From Hydnum rufescens UP504 (Eukaryota > Basidiomycota > Agaricomycetes > Cantharellales > Hydnaceae), in NCBI GenBank assembly GCA_014904985.1, contig MU129146.1, positions 1 to 64,000 on the forward strand: a stretch of DNA of 64,000 nt. Direction: 5' to 3'. A program made the translations under genes and the position numbers. A model generated the notes under the pieces. It was not told the DNA's origin and did no database searches. It saw only the letters and a list, made by a program, of their open reading frames with translations. Below, piece by piece: positions 34,720 through 45,690 of this stretch (its first letter is position 1; the number at the start of each line of letters is the position of its first letter).

Positions 34720-34810
34720 AAAACTTCAACATTGGCAGGGTTTGAACCAGGGGCCCACCAAAAACTTAGACTTAGTCCCTAGGACTATTACTCACTACAC
34801 ACAGCAGACA
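34720..34810 (-). repeat. tRNA-like SINE head
   Basis: The minus strand contains a perfect Pol III B-box-like GGTTCAAACCC (34739-34749). A fitting A box is not clear. Downstream (to about 34500) is AT-rich. The form is compatible with a tRNA-derived SINE but the family is unknown. Confidence 0.4.
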
Positions 34811-34904
34811 TGACCCTTGGGCCTTTCATACATATATAACACTCTCCTGATCTGCCACTGAGTTGTTGGGTGAGGTGTGATCTCAGATTGGATCTGAATG
34901 TGTC

Positions 34905-35060
34905 AAACTAGTGTTGCTGCAACTTGACTTGGCTGGACTTGGACTGGGTTTCAGGTGACTCCATGTGACTGCTGAAGGACTTGGCTTATCACCAAAGCCA
35001 AGCCAAATTTAGGACTGGACTTGGACTTCAAGTCAACTTGAGCCATGACTCACCTATGTA
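34905..35060. mobile_element. Short MITE (AGTGTTGC family), copy 1
   Basis: Starts TAGTGTTGCTG and is made of ACTTGG and CAAGTC motifs. Relatives are at 41950-42098, which ends GGCAACACT, and at 50645-50775, which starts TAGTGTTGC. Non-coding. Confidence 0.55.
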
Positions 35061-35279
35061 TGTAATGAACCTTTACTAATCAGCCTAAATCAAGTTGTCT
35101 TCCTCAGTAAGCCAGTTATGGTGTTCAGAATATCTTGAAGTATCATGTTTGTTGTCCAGATCAACCATATGCATCATTGGTCAGAAATAATAATAATAAT
35201 TTTGCTCCTTTGAGTGACTTGATGGGTACATCCCAAGAAACTATACATGTGTGCTGACTAGTGTATGAATGGAACTCTC

Positions 35280-35907
35280 TGTCAGGGCCATGCTGCGACA
35301 AGAGCACCAAACAAGTGTAAACACAAATAAATCCAGCTAGTTCAATGTAAGTCCAGTCAAGTCTGAATGAATCTGGGCGAGAGTAAGATAGTAAGAGACA
35401 GGAGAACAGAGGAGGAATCCTGCAGCCCAGAAGGGTCTGGGTGGAGGTGAGCACAGCAGTCCTTAAGCTCACAAAGTCAGCTGGAAAACACTCAGAGCTG
35501 TAGTCCAGAGTAGAAGCGGAAATCCTGAGATTAACATTAAGGGAATAGGTACAGTGAGGCTAACCTGTGGTCTGGAGTAGAAGCAGAAATCCTGAGAGAC
35601 CAAAGCTGAGTCTCTGGATGTTGCCCCAGACTACTTATACATAGGTCTTATACTATGGGGGATTGATTGCTTAATGAGAGGTAGTGAGGGGGCAGGCACA
35701 AGAGGGGAGCAGGCAGGGGATGGGAAAGTGGAGGGAACAGGGACAGGGCCAGGGGTAAGTGTGTGGGAACTGGAAGTAAAGGAAATGAAGGGAAATGAAA
35801 CGGAGGCAGGGACAAATCAGAAATAGGCCAGAACCAAAACCAGAAACAAACTGGAACCACACTGGAACCAAAACCAGAATTAACTGGGAAACAGGTGAAC
35901 TCTGACA
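35280..35907 (+). mobile_element. Solo LTR, family C
   Basis: 628 bp from TGTCAGGGCC to CTCTGACA with a perfect 5-bp target duplication CTCTC (35275-35279 and 35908-35912). The second half is GA-rich. A partial inverted copy is at 29700-29823. Confidence 0.9.
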
Positions 35908-36765
35908 CTCTCCCAACACCAATATCAGGCAGGCACATATTTTTTTGCCACTCAGAAGCATGTTGGGGTCATGCTCCTACCAAAAACAGGTAATCACATG
36001 GAAAATTCAGAAAAGACAAATCACAAACCTACCAGCAAGTATGCACTGGTAGATGTGGGCTTCTGGGGTGTTGCCACCAGTGTCCGGGTCATATAGACCT
36101 TCAATTCTCTGTGCTAGTGAGTCTGCTACGTTCGATCATTGCCTCCGATAATTGTATCTACCAGCAGGTGTGTGTGAGAGGCTGTGAAGCGGCTTGCTTC
36201 CTCAGTCTCGGTGCATGAGACAGCAGAACTGACTGTGCAGGTGGGTGGGATCCCTTGCTACAGTCACTATACTCATGGCTAGGCTGGTAGTGGAGCAGTT
36301 GAAGGGTTGGGTGGGTGGGGAAAGAAGGTCGGAGGCTTATCCTTGACGATGTGAATGTCCCCCTTTGTCGAAGCGCTCAGATGCCGGAAGCTAATCCGGC
36401 TTCAGCCAACTCATTCACTTCTCATTCACTAGCCCTTCCTCTGTGTCGTCGTGCCTTTGGACTAAGAGGATTATAGCTAGCGAGTCTGCTACATTCAATC
36501 GTTGCCTCTGATAATTGTATCTACCAGCGGGTGTGTGTGAGAGGCTGTGAAGCGGCTTGCTTCCTCAGTCTCAGTGCATGAGACAGCAGAACTGACTGTG
36601 CACCCCAAAGAGCCAGTGCGCAATCCATAGTCAGTTTGCTGAATCTGTACTATCACCCCAACCAGCACCGGCCAGTGAATTATATTGCCTACAAGTCTAG
36701 CTAGTCTTCTTAGGTCTCGTAGACCTCCTGGCTAGTATGCCCATGTTCCCATTGCTCATCTGTGC

Positions 36766-37794
36766 TCAGGCCCATGCAGCCTGTATCTCTTTCCACCTTG
36801 CCACCAGGATGGGGTCTGTTTCTCTGAAATATACATCCATCTCATTGTCCACTTTCTTGAGGACTGCTGCATCATGGATATGCTGTGGTATGACAGATTG
36901 TAGGTTCCTCCAGTAGAGGTAGAAGGAATTGGAGCTCCATTGGCCCAACTTCTGTATGATTTGAATATCTGTGCCACATTCCAGGAGAAAGGTTGTGCCT
37001 CCAATCCAGAAACTGTGGCCTGAGGGTACCTCAAGGTTTGCTTCATGCCAGATTCTTGAGAAATGGTCCATGATCATCTGTTTTATTGGCGGCTCCCACC
37101 CACTCATGGTTTCGTAGCTGAAGAAATGGCCATGTGGTGGGACATTGCAATTTATCTCCAGGTGCCTTTCGATTGCTTGATAGGGGCATGTCAGGCCATC
37201 CTCATATGTCAGGATGAGGTCTGCCCCTTGCATTTGGGCTGTCTTGGTCCATGGGATGTGCAGCGACATTGATTTTACACCATTAAGGTCAGCCCTTTTC
37301 AGTTTTGTGCTGCATTGTATGTGTTGGCTTCCAGAGAAGGCAGATTTGGTGGGAACTGTGACTTCCCCCAGTCTGGCTAGGCCATGGAAAGCACTGCAAG
37401 CGATTGCCCAACAGGCCACGTCATATGTATTGCAAAAATCCATCTGGCGGTGAAGGGCATAAAGGTGAGGTATTGTCACTGGTGGGTGCAGTTCTTTCAT
37501 GGATGCTTCTGGTGCAAGTTTCTGGCACCCTGCAAGTATCAGGCCCATGCGCGCACTTGATCCATGCCATGGTACATTGTGGTATCTGTGCCATGCTGCC
37601 AGGCCTGAAAACCAGTTCTTGATGCTGGCCTCCCTGATTACACCTGCTGTGTCAGCCACGAAACACCCGAGGAGTGTTTCATCTGCTGGTAAGTGGTGCC
37701 ACTCATCTACATCATTAGTGTCTCCCCACTCGATCCACTGTAGTAACCCAGAGGCATAGGACTGTCGCGTGGATTTTTCTAATGCCTGCTGCAT
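36766..37794 (-). CDS. Tyrosine recombinase (YR) of the Ngaro-type element
   Basis: A 342-codon open frame. The N-terminal SAM-like core-binding part includes STRQSYASGLLQW and WFSGLAAWH. The catalytic domain shows box I Arg in GLARLGEVTVP, the conserved HIPWTKT (residue about 195), then GHSFWIGGTTFLL and LGQWSSNSFYLYWR with the nucleophilic Tyr near the end. The box II motif should be H-x-x-R; here it reads H-S-F-W, an Arg to Trp change explained by CGG to TGG, so it is probably inactive. It follows RNase H on the minus strand. The family is the cut-and-rejoin enzyme common in agaricomycete DIRS/Ngaro elements. The frame is open but the protein is likely dead. Confidence 0.88.
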   Translation of the reverse strand: MQQALEKSTRQSYASGLLQWIEWGDTNDVDEWHHLPADETLLGCFVADTAGVIREASIKNWFSGLAAWHRYHNVPWHGSSARMGLILAGCQKLAPEASMKELHPPVTIPHLYALHRQMDFCNTYDVACWAIACSAFHGLARLGEVTVPTKSAFSGSQHIQCSTKLKRADLNGVKSMSLHIPWTKTAQMQGADLILTYEDGLTCPYQAIERHLEINCNVPPHGHFFSYETMSGWEPPIKQMIMDHFSRIWHEANLEVPSGHSFWIGGTTFLLECGTDIQIIQKLGQWSSNSFYLYWRNLQSVIPQHIHDAAVLKKVDNEMDVYFRETDPILVARWKEIQAAWA

Positions 37795-38199
37795 GACCCA
37801 TTGAGTTTTACCTAGGGCTTGGGCTCACTCAGGGTAATTCAGAATAAGGTTGGCATGTTGTGCGACTACCTGTGGTGATACCCAACAGAACATATGGTGT
37901 TCTGCTTGGACCCATGGCCAGAATGGGGAAGTTTTCAGGTTCTTGTTCTCACCTCTTGGCTTTTGGCCTACTGACAATGGTATTGGGTAGATGGTGAACT
38001 CACTGGTCTGCTGGTAGACTGGTACCACATCTGGTGAGGGAGGAAATTACTCTGATTAGGAATCTTGTATTATACTTCGTATAGGAAAGCCCTGAGTCCC
38101 TTGGGGACTCTGAATTGCTCAGGAAGTCTCTGTAACCCACCAAAGTTTCCCCGTGACACTCAGTCTGCTGGATTAGCTGCACTTGCAATATACTGGACT

Positions 38200-38708
38200 T
38201 GAATGTCTAGATCAGAGGCCTCTGAGATGGCCCAGCCCTGTTGGACTGCCTTGTTAGTCCATTGGTTGTGGCCTTGGCCCTGACTGAAGGCACCATTTGC
38301 ACCTTTGTTGTCTGCTGACACCTTGATGGTCTGGCTTTGAATTCCTCATGCAACTAGCCACTGAATTGCAAATTTGATTGTGATGCTCTTAGTGCCACTT
38401 ATGTCCCTACCACTGTTTCCTAGTGCTCCTGGAAACCAGTGCCATGCTTTGTAGCCATCACCCACATGTAAACCAATACCCCAGTCTGATGAGGCATTGA
38501 CTGAGATTCCATAATCCACTGGCACCCGGGTCTGGGTGAGGTTACGGAACATGCCTGGTTCAGCCAGTTGGTCTGCCCACCAGCTGATGTCCTGCACCAT
38601 GGTACTTGGCATTGTACGCATTGCATGGGGGGATTGGAAACTGTTCATGAAATGTTGGAGGGGTGGGAGTCGCGATCTGCCCTGGCGATAGACAAATGTG
38701 ATGTGCAT
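38200..38708 (-). pseudogene. RNase H domain of the Ngaro-type element
   Basis: The minus-strand translation shows SWWADQL, then VNASSDWGIGLHVG, AWHWFPGALGN, RDISGTKSITIKFAIQWLV and, after a stop, IKVSADNKGANGAF. The family's first catalytic Asp (in V-D-A-S) is Asn here, consistent with CG to CA. The stop near 38350 separates the domain into two frames. Confidence 0.75.
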
Positions 38709-39097
38709 CAGGCAGCCATGGAGTTTGGTGATGGGTTGAACTTTGGTTTTGTTGTTGGGTGAGCTTAACAGGGCTGTGGCCCGGGCTCAGTATTTCAGGC
38801 ACTTAATTTTGGGTAATGAAACACACCAAAGGAAATAATCCCAAAGGAAACCTATGTATACCTGCTCGAAGGTGAAGGGCAGCCATTTCTGTGGTGCCCA
38901 TGAGACCCCTAAATCATCCGTGACCCTGGTGATGTCTTCCAAGGTATAGCTGTAGGTCCACACTTGGACTGCTGCTCCCTCCTTCCTGAGACTTGAGGCT
39001 TCCATTTCGTTCACCTCCACTGGGTGCGCTCTGCAGGCTATGGCATGTGGTGTATCAAAGAGGATGGTTGTATTGGGCAGTCGGAAATACCATGTCA

Positions 39098-40334
39098 AAA
39101 CTGTTAGTCAGGTGTCCGTGGGTGGAGAGGTCATGGCAGGAGGGGTTGACAGTGGTTGGCTTAGAAAAATGAGGTCATCTACCCATCTTTTGATTGGTCC
39201 TATTCTGCTCATGAGGAGAATGTCTTGTACTGGTTCGAGCACTGCTCCGCAGATCCCAGCTCCTGGCTGGACTCCAAAGGGCACTGCTTGGTTGACATAA
39301 AACTGTCTGTCTGGACTGTGCTGTATGAGCCACCTCTTGTCTTCTGGTGCAAGTGGACACTGTCAGTATCCTGTGTCGATGTCGCTGACTGCTGCCATTG
39401 TCCCCTCTGGACATGTTGCAATCTGTGCCCAATTCTGATTGTCAGTTGACTGTATTTACACTTGGTTACATGTCCCAAATGGAAGGTTCTGAGTTTGTGG
39501 CTATGAGTCATACTCAGAGAGTCATTGACCCATACCATTGCCTGCTGGCACTCCTACTTGGCACCACCCATGCTCTACGAGTCACTGGGCATTGTGCTGC
39601 TGGGAAATTTTTCCCCATGGCCTGGTCAGTCCACACTCGTTGAGCTGTGGAACCTCGCAGCCTGAGAGAGTTCTGCCAAAGGCCCGGACACCCTCTCGTT
39701 GGGTCTGCATGCAGTTCTGGGGTGGACAGTCCTGACAGGCACTGCCACACCCTCTGTGCTCTGACGATAGCTGGTGGGAGAGGGGGAGAAGGGGGGGACT
39801 CACAAAATTGGCTACTGATTCTCCGCCATCCCACACTGTGGGGTAATCATTCAGGTCAAGCAGGTCATTGACAGTGATCCCTTGGGCATCTCGTGCTGAA
39901 CAGTCGATGATGAGGTGCCATTTGGTGACTGAGGCTGGCTGCCCTGGGACTCGTGGCTTTTCTACTATGTTGAGGGGTGAGCAAGAGAAATGGCCATAGG
40001 TTTTGATGACTTCATCCGAAGTGAAAGGTCCAACAAGTCTTCCTTTTGCGACCTCATCGGCAATGTATTTGTTGACAAAATTTTCCTGTAATTTAGCTCC
40101 AGTTTGATTATTGGGGGGAAATGAATGGGATAACGAAGGGAGTGGGTTCAAGAGAGAGAGAGGGAATCCATTCCTGAGCCAGCTAGTGATGTTAGGATGC
40201 CGTTCTGATAGATTGTGACAAAGAAGGGCAGCCTTGAAATGATCAGCATGATATTTTGTTACAATCTGTGCTTTGTCTTCAGCATGATGCCAATCGCCCT
40301 CTGTGGTCTTTACCTCCACAAATGGAGCACTCAT
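39098..40334 (-). pseudogene. Reverse transcriptase of the Ngaro-type element
   Basis: The first open frame (40334-39582) holds the N-terminal RT region: FVNKYIADEVAKGRLVGPF, PLNIVEKP and KWHLIIDCSARDAQGITVND (fingers block). In another frame follow VSDIDTGY (palm, first Asp block), QFYVNQAVPFGVQPGAGI and the catalytic RWVDDLIFLSQPL (39189-39155), with V-D-D as in other DIRS-type RTs. Frame changes near 39790 and an in-frame stop in the palm block break it. The C-terminal part continues to about 38790. Confidence 0.83.
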
Positions 40335-41661
40335 GGAGTCCTTGGCAGTCAGGTTTGGAACAAGGTCGTCCGTAATATGATGAATAGCAGTACTCTCTGG
40401 AGTTGGAGATGCAGATGACCTTCCTGCTTGCTGAGCATGAGCAGACCAGGCTTCCTGTTGTCATGTCGATTGATTTGCAATCTGGGGCTCTGTGGCCCGC
40501 CCTTCCACAACACCAGCAATGAGCCTCAGGGCTGGCACACTTGTTGCTGCCTTGAAAGGGCTTTGTGTCTTGGTGTTGTAGAGCATACTTGGTATGTGAT
40601 GTGCTGCTGTCTGCGGGCCACGCCAGGGGGTCGAAGCGATTTGAGGACAGTCACTCCTTCGGTGTGCAGAACTGGGAAACCAAGGTCTGATCTGGATCTC
40701 ATGCCCCTACACTCCAGGCTAAGATCTGGAACCTTTCCTGGTTGTATGCCACTTGTGCATTCTGAACTTCGCGCTCTAGGTTTGCATCTCGGAAGGAAAA
40801 TGGGCTGGTGAAGAATTTCCTCTGAAGTGTATGCTCTGCCCAGGCAAGTACTGGGAAATTGAAATCCCACAGTGTGTGACTCTTGATGAAATTGTGGAGC
40901 TGATGGAAGTTCTTGATCGTTGTGTCATCGGCCACACCTTCCATCTTGAGAAGTCAGGCAAAACAGGTCTGCGCCTCCAACCATTCGTGTTTGGGAAGGT
41001 TACAGTCTCGTGCATCGCTATTTGTGTCATCTATGTATTCAGCTTCAATGAGTCCAGTACTGGTCTCTACTGCGTGCATGATCTTCTTGATGGTCGCATC
41101 ATTGAGGGCATAGTCATGATACTTCGGGGCAGTGAGGTCAGCAAAGGGAATGAAAAAGCCCTTCTGGGCTGTCCTCAACATGATCTCTGGGATTATTCCT
41201 GAGTGCTCGACTGCTTCTGCAGACATGTAGTTGGCTGCTGAGAGTGCATGCTTCTTGTTGGTCTTGGTTGGTGGTGTGTTTGCAGTGAGTGAAGCAAGTG
41301 CTGCTGCTGTAGCAGCGGTGATCGATTCTGCAGCAATTCAGGTCAGCAGTGTCTCATTTGACTCTGCAGTGCTCTCTGTGTTGTTACTTGCCAGCCTAGC
41401 CTCCAAGGCCACAATACTCTCATTCAGTGTCTCTCTCTCACGTTGGAATGCCTGTTCAGATTTCGCATGGTCTATTTGGAATTTCCTCAGTTGGGCTTCC
41501 AACCGCTGAATGCGCTCCTCTGCTGTATCTCCACTGCTGTTCTCACTCTGGTCTCCCTGGGACTCGTTCGTCATTCCAGAGTTCAGACCAGGGGGAGTTG
41601 GCAGAGGTGGTATGGATGGGATGCTAGTCTGCATGTTGGCTTTAACAATTCCACCTGTCAT
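40279..41661 (-). pseudogene. Gag-like region of the Ngaro-type element
   Basis: Three minus-strand frames in series. 41661-41338 has a Ser/Pro-rich start and a coiled-coil stretch (EERIQRLEAQLRKF). 41226-40699 holds a helical capsid-like region (KGFFIPFADLTAPKYHDY, HEWLEAQTCF, FNFPVLAWAEHTLQ). 40464-40279 ends in a Cys/His cluster, CSKPDCQGLHECSICGGKDH, the usual C-terminal zinc finger of such gag proteins. Two or three frame interruptions separate the parts. It sits directly upstream of RT. Confidence 0.65.
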
Positions 41662-41949
41662 ATTCTGTCTAGTTCTCCAAGGACAAGGATAGTGTGAAAG
41701 AGTCTAGTTGTTGACAGACACTCTTGCTTGATGCAGAATGGAAGAAAGAAGGTTGGGAGGCTTATCCTTGACAATGTGAATGTCCCCCTTTGTCGAAGCG
41801 CTCAGACGCCGGAAGCTAATCCGGCTTCAGCCGACTCATTCACTTCTCATTTGCTAGCCCTTCCTCTGCGTCGTCGTGCCTTTGGACTAAGAGGATTATA
41901 ACTATCCTCCCTATGCAGTATCTAATTCTTCTCTTTGTATCAAATACAT

Positions 41950-42098
41950 GATACCGAGTCTTGGCTTGAGTCGACTTCAAGCTCAAGCCAAGTTGCTGGA
42001 AGTTGAGTCTTTTGCTTAGTAAGCAAATGACTTGGCTCGACTCAGCTCAAAACAGGGCTTAGCTCAGCTCAGGCCCAAGTCTTTGGCAACACTCTGTG
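41950..42098. mobile_element. Short MITE (AGTGTTGC family), copy 2
   Basis: Fold-back sequence rich in CTTGGCTTGAG/CTCAAGCCAAG, ending TTTGGCAACACT, related to copies at 34905 and 50645. Confidence 0.55.
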
Positions 42099-42299
42099 TG
42101 CCAAATTCTCAGTTTACATCCAGATAGGGGCAGAAAGTCAAGAGTGGCAACCCTACTATCTATAACAGAAGGGAGTTAGGTCAAGGATTACCTCATCTTC
42201 AGAGTTTCAATTTTGCTTAGCTCATCTGTGGAGTCTGAACTGGGCAGTGAGCTGGCAGATCCCATGTGATGAGAGCCAAGGTACCAAAAACAAACACTC

Positions 42300-42390
42300 T
42301 CACTCAGGTTTGAACATGGGACCTCTCAATGCCATTACAGCAGCAATCCACCTTAACCAATAAGACTAAGGAGACTACACACTCATTTGG
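42300..42390 (-). repeat. tRNA-derived SINE head
   Basis: On the minus strand TGGTTAAGGTG (A box consensus, near 42360) is followed about 50 nt later by GTTCAAACC (B box, near 42306). The spacing fits a tRNA-derived Pol III promoter. Anticodon and acceptor stems do not fold into a clean tRNA, so it is a SINE or tRNA relic. Confidence 0.5.
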
Positions 42391-42509
42391 TAATTAGAAT
42401 CCTATGTACTGGCACTTCTAAGTGGTACCAAGGGAGCACAATCAATCCACTTGCCCGGGGGGTGGGTCTAATTCCAAGGGGGTTTGTTAGGGGAGGTTGG
42501 TAACTCCAG

Positions 42510-42845
42510 AGGGGGGGTATTACCAGGAAGTGGGGTATTACAGGAAGGGGGGTATTACCAGGAAGGGAGGGGGGGTGTTACCAACAAGGGGGGTATTACC
42601 AGGAAGGGAGGGGGGGTGTTACCAACAAGGGGGGTGTATTAGCAGGGGGTGTATTAGCAGGGGGGTGTATTAGCAGGGGGGTGTATTAGCAGGGGGGTGT
42701 ATTAGCAGGGGGGGTGTATTAGCAGGGGGGGTGTATTAGCAGGGGGGGTGTATTAGCAGGGGGGGTGTATTAGCAGGGGGGGTGTATTAGCAGGGGGGGT
42801 GTATTAGCAGGGGGGTGTATTAGCAGGGGGGTGTATTAGCAAAGG
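42510..42845 (+). repeat. G-rich minisatellite (GGGGGG-TGTATTAGCA)n
   Basis: 13 copies of a 15-18 bp unit (GTGTATTAGCA plus a run of 5-7 G) at 42626-42841, preceded by related GGTATTACCAGGAAGGGAG units from about 42510. Copies differ almost only in the length of the G run. Confidence 0.92.
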
Positions 42846-43084
42846 GGGCCACTGGATGAGAATATGGGCATATTCTGTAGAGTGCATATGGGGAGCATTG
42901 TCTTGATTCCACATCTGAATTTGACATCCTCAGAAACAAGTGTATTGGCCCCAGAGTCCCAAATGCTATTCTAATACGAATTTCCATTTAAAATACCCTG
43001 ATGAAATGCATTTCAATTTGGCATAATCAATGTGGTTATCTCATGAAATACAGATTATATCATTTTTTAAATGCAGGCATACAG

Positions 43085-44130
43085 ACTTATGGCTGTTGGT
43101 GAGACAAAAACTTAATAGGGGGGTCAGGGGTTCCTGAGCTATATACTGTACATCATGTGGATTACATAATCAAGATGAGACTGATCCAATCCCAACAGCA
43201 GACAACAGGTCTCAATCAGAATAGAAAAAAAGTCCACCAGGAACAAATGAAAAAAAAAACAAGTGGCTGAGTTGGTTACATAAGGGATATCTGCACTGGC
43301 AGTACAAAGGAATGGAGGGTGTGCATGTGATAGGTGAAGATGGGGTGTAATAGCATTATGGGTTATGGATTACAGTCATGGGTTTGGGTTATGGGTGCAG
43401 GTCAGCCACAATACAGTCAGGTAACTTTTTCAGGGTACAGGTATGGTTTCAGTTCAGTTGCAGGTTAGCCACAGGGGCCATGGTTGCAGGGTACAGCTTC
43501 AAGTCAATACAGGCTATACTTTCAGATACAGTGTCATGGGGTTGAATATGAGTTTGGGTTTGGTCATGTGATGAATCCACACACATGGTGGGATTCATGG
43601 ACACAACATCAGGAAACTTGACCAGAGGTTTGGCAGGTTTTTGGTGGTTTTTTGAGGTCCAGAGCATCCAGAGCTCAAAAAACCAGCTAAAACCAGCCAA
43701 AGCTCTTGGTCGAGTTTGCTGATGAAGGAGGGTGGTGCATGCAGCATGGGGACATTAGAGCCAGGGAGACAGGAACACCACTTCACTGTGGGTTAATCTC
43801 CAGGTATCACAGAGCTTAATTGGGGCCCATAGCCTGTTGGCAAAAGAAAAACTTGATAGGAGATCAGGAATTCCCAAGCTATATACATCATGTGGATTAT
43901 GTAATAAAAACAAGATTGGTCCAATCCTCTCATACTAACAATGGCAGGCTCAAAGCTGGCACCATAGGCTCACAGCAGCCACCTAAGGCAGGGGTACAAG
44001 CCATGTATGGACAAAGCAGCCACCTAAGGCAAGAGTACAATTCATGTATGGACAAAGCAGCCACCTAAGGCAAGAGTACCAGCTATGTATGGACAAAGCA
44101 GCCACCTAAGGCAAGAGTACAAGCTGGCAT
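43085..44130. repeat. Dispersed duplicate and 41-bp tandem repeat
   Basis: 43085-43200 and 43830-43935 are diverged copies of one sequence (TATATAC...CATCATGTGGATTA). 43976-44130 is four tandem copies of a 41-42 bp unit containing CAGCCACCTAAGGCA and GTATGGACAAAG. Between them is GT/GGTTATGGG-rich sequence (43370-43560). No gene seen. Confidence 0.7.
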
Positions 44131-44279
44131 GCACGGGTGACAGCCTTTACTCGTCTAACACGGGCAGCTAGCACCAATTAATTACTATTAGAAAATCAAC
44201 ATTGAACAGCAATTTCCTTCTGTTGGTCGATGTGCCAGTTGTGTGTTGTGGTTCGTCCATTATTTGACATGGTTCAAAT

Positions 44280-44801
44280 TTAATCCGTTATTCTGCCTCC
44301 CAGACAACTCGTAAGTTCGATATGCTCCCCTATTGAATGACGCAAACTCCGACCATTAGCACTTTTGCAACAATCTTGCACCCGTTTTGATGGCATCCAT
44401 GAGGTTTCTTGGCTGGAAGTGCAATCGCACCGATGGAGAAAAAGAGGAAGGTTACCAAGCGCATTCGGCAAGCTCGTCTTATTATCCGTATCATCATCCA
44501 ATGATCCTCTCAACCAGTTCAATACCACATCCTTTCAGCTTCGACCTACTCAAGACAGCTCTTCTACTCGGTCAGTTTTTGAGAGTAGGGAAGCGTCTCC
44601 GAACGTCCCATCCCGCAAGGCTGCTGGAAAGAAACCCGCATCCATAAGATTCTTGCAGCTGAATACAGTGTCCAGCATCTGGACGAATTTCGGGAATTCA
44701 AAGGCGTCACCATCCATTGTAAGTTCTCGCGTTGATGCGAGGCCACCTGGGTGGGAGAACATGAAATGAGGCTGTCGCATCTTACGATTGACTCCAATCA
44801 C
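44280..44801 (-). CDS. Unrecognised CpG-rich coding-like segment
   Basis: Minus-strand frames 44801-44550 (83 codons; contains FEFPKFVQMLDTVFSCK) and 44528-44280 (82 codons) lie end to end and may be parts of one gene. The composition changes here from CpG-poor transposon DNA to CpG-normal DNA. I do not recognise the product. The plus-strand frame 44365-44769 (134 codons) overlaps; coding strand is uncertain. Confidence 0.3.
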
Positions 44802-44829
44802 AAGACTAAACCAGTTTGAATAGAACAGT

Positions 44830-45690
44830 GCGCGAGCGTATGTTGCAGCCTGTTTGACCAGATCTGGTCAATCCCTCTTGACCTCCACTCCCATGTCCAC
44901 ATCCCACCATCTCGAATCATGCCACAATTAACCCGCAGCTAAGGTTCGTCGGCCGCTAATCCTGGATCCAAGCGTACAATTCAAATGGCTGCCGAGCGAG
45001 CTGCCCACGAGGCTAGTTCGCCTTGAAATGTTCACCTACTTGGCCCATGGAATTTCCCCTGATGTTCTAATTCGTTGATATCCCGTAGATCATACTACCG
45101 GTTATCGAGTGCTCGGTGACCATAGCGGGTATGTCAACCCGAGACCTTGTTGCGACGAACTTTGTGTTGGAACAGGATGAAGACATGCAAGGCTGCTCAT
45201 CCCATGGTAGAGTACGTCGCTGGAAATCTTGCACTCGTCACATGCAAGGCACCCCTTCTGGTCACTCACCTCCGTCGTCTAATATAGTTCGTAGAATATT
45301 ATTTTCTAGGGTACACTACATTGTGCAACAAACTCCAAGTCCGTAACACCCGAATGTCCCGAGTCATTGCATCAGAAAATCTGAGATGCAGCAAGAATGT
45401 TCAAAAATGTTCCTTTATTTCGAGAACGAAATCTCAACTTCAAGGCCAGAAATGCCACGAACGCTGCGGTCGTTACCTTAGCAAATGTGAGCCTCGCGGT
45501 AGGGGTGCTGCAAGCAGTTGCATTCCCTCGGACGATCTTAGCCAACTGCGTGGGCTGGAAATTAATTGAACAAAGGCAGGCCGAAGTGAGAAAAGCGGGC
45601 GTAGCAACACGAAGGCTTGGATGGTCAACATACCCCATCAGACTTGGAATGATACACCGTGGCAGCAGAAATAAACGCACCCTCATGTTA
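44830..45690. other. CpG-normal DNA without a recognised gene
   Basis: Both strands have open frames of 76-108 codons (45116-45346 plus, 45397-45693 plus, 45698-45372 minus). None shows a family motif. It lies just beyond the 3' end of the AP-3 delta homology, so it may include lost or diverged C-terminal exons. Confidence 0.35.

Larger units (their letters stand above)
36113..41903 (-). mobile_element. Ngaro/DIRS-type tyrosine-recombinase retrotransposon with split direct repeats
   Basis: On the minus strand the order is: repeat a (41903-41744), gag-like ORFs, RT, RNase H, tyrosine recombinase, repeat b (36602-36476), repeat a again (36477-36320), repeat b again (36239-36113). Repeat a is about 158 bp and repeat b 127 bp, and the copies are near-identical. 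This a-ORFs-b-a-b order is the split direct repeat layout of PAT/Ngaro elements, which integrate a circular DNA by site-specific recombination instead of using an integrase. All the expected protein domains are present but several carry disabling substitutions. Confidence 0.88.

Noticed and set aside
35648..35961. 96-codon minus frames rich in Pro/Leu/Phe
   Set aside because: They lie in the GA-rich half of a solo LTR with a perfect target duplication.
36113..36602. Simple direct repeat flanking a deletion
   Set aside because: The second repeat pair (36320 and 41744) and the protein order between them fit split direct repeats of a YR retrotransposon.
42300..42390. A functional tRNA gene
   Set aside because: A and B boxes are present but no clean cloverleaf or acceptor stem can be drawn; called a SINE-like head.
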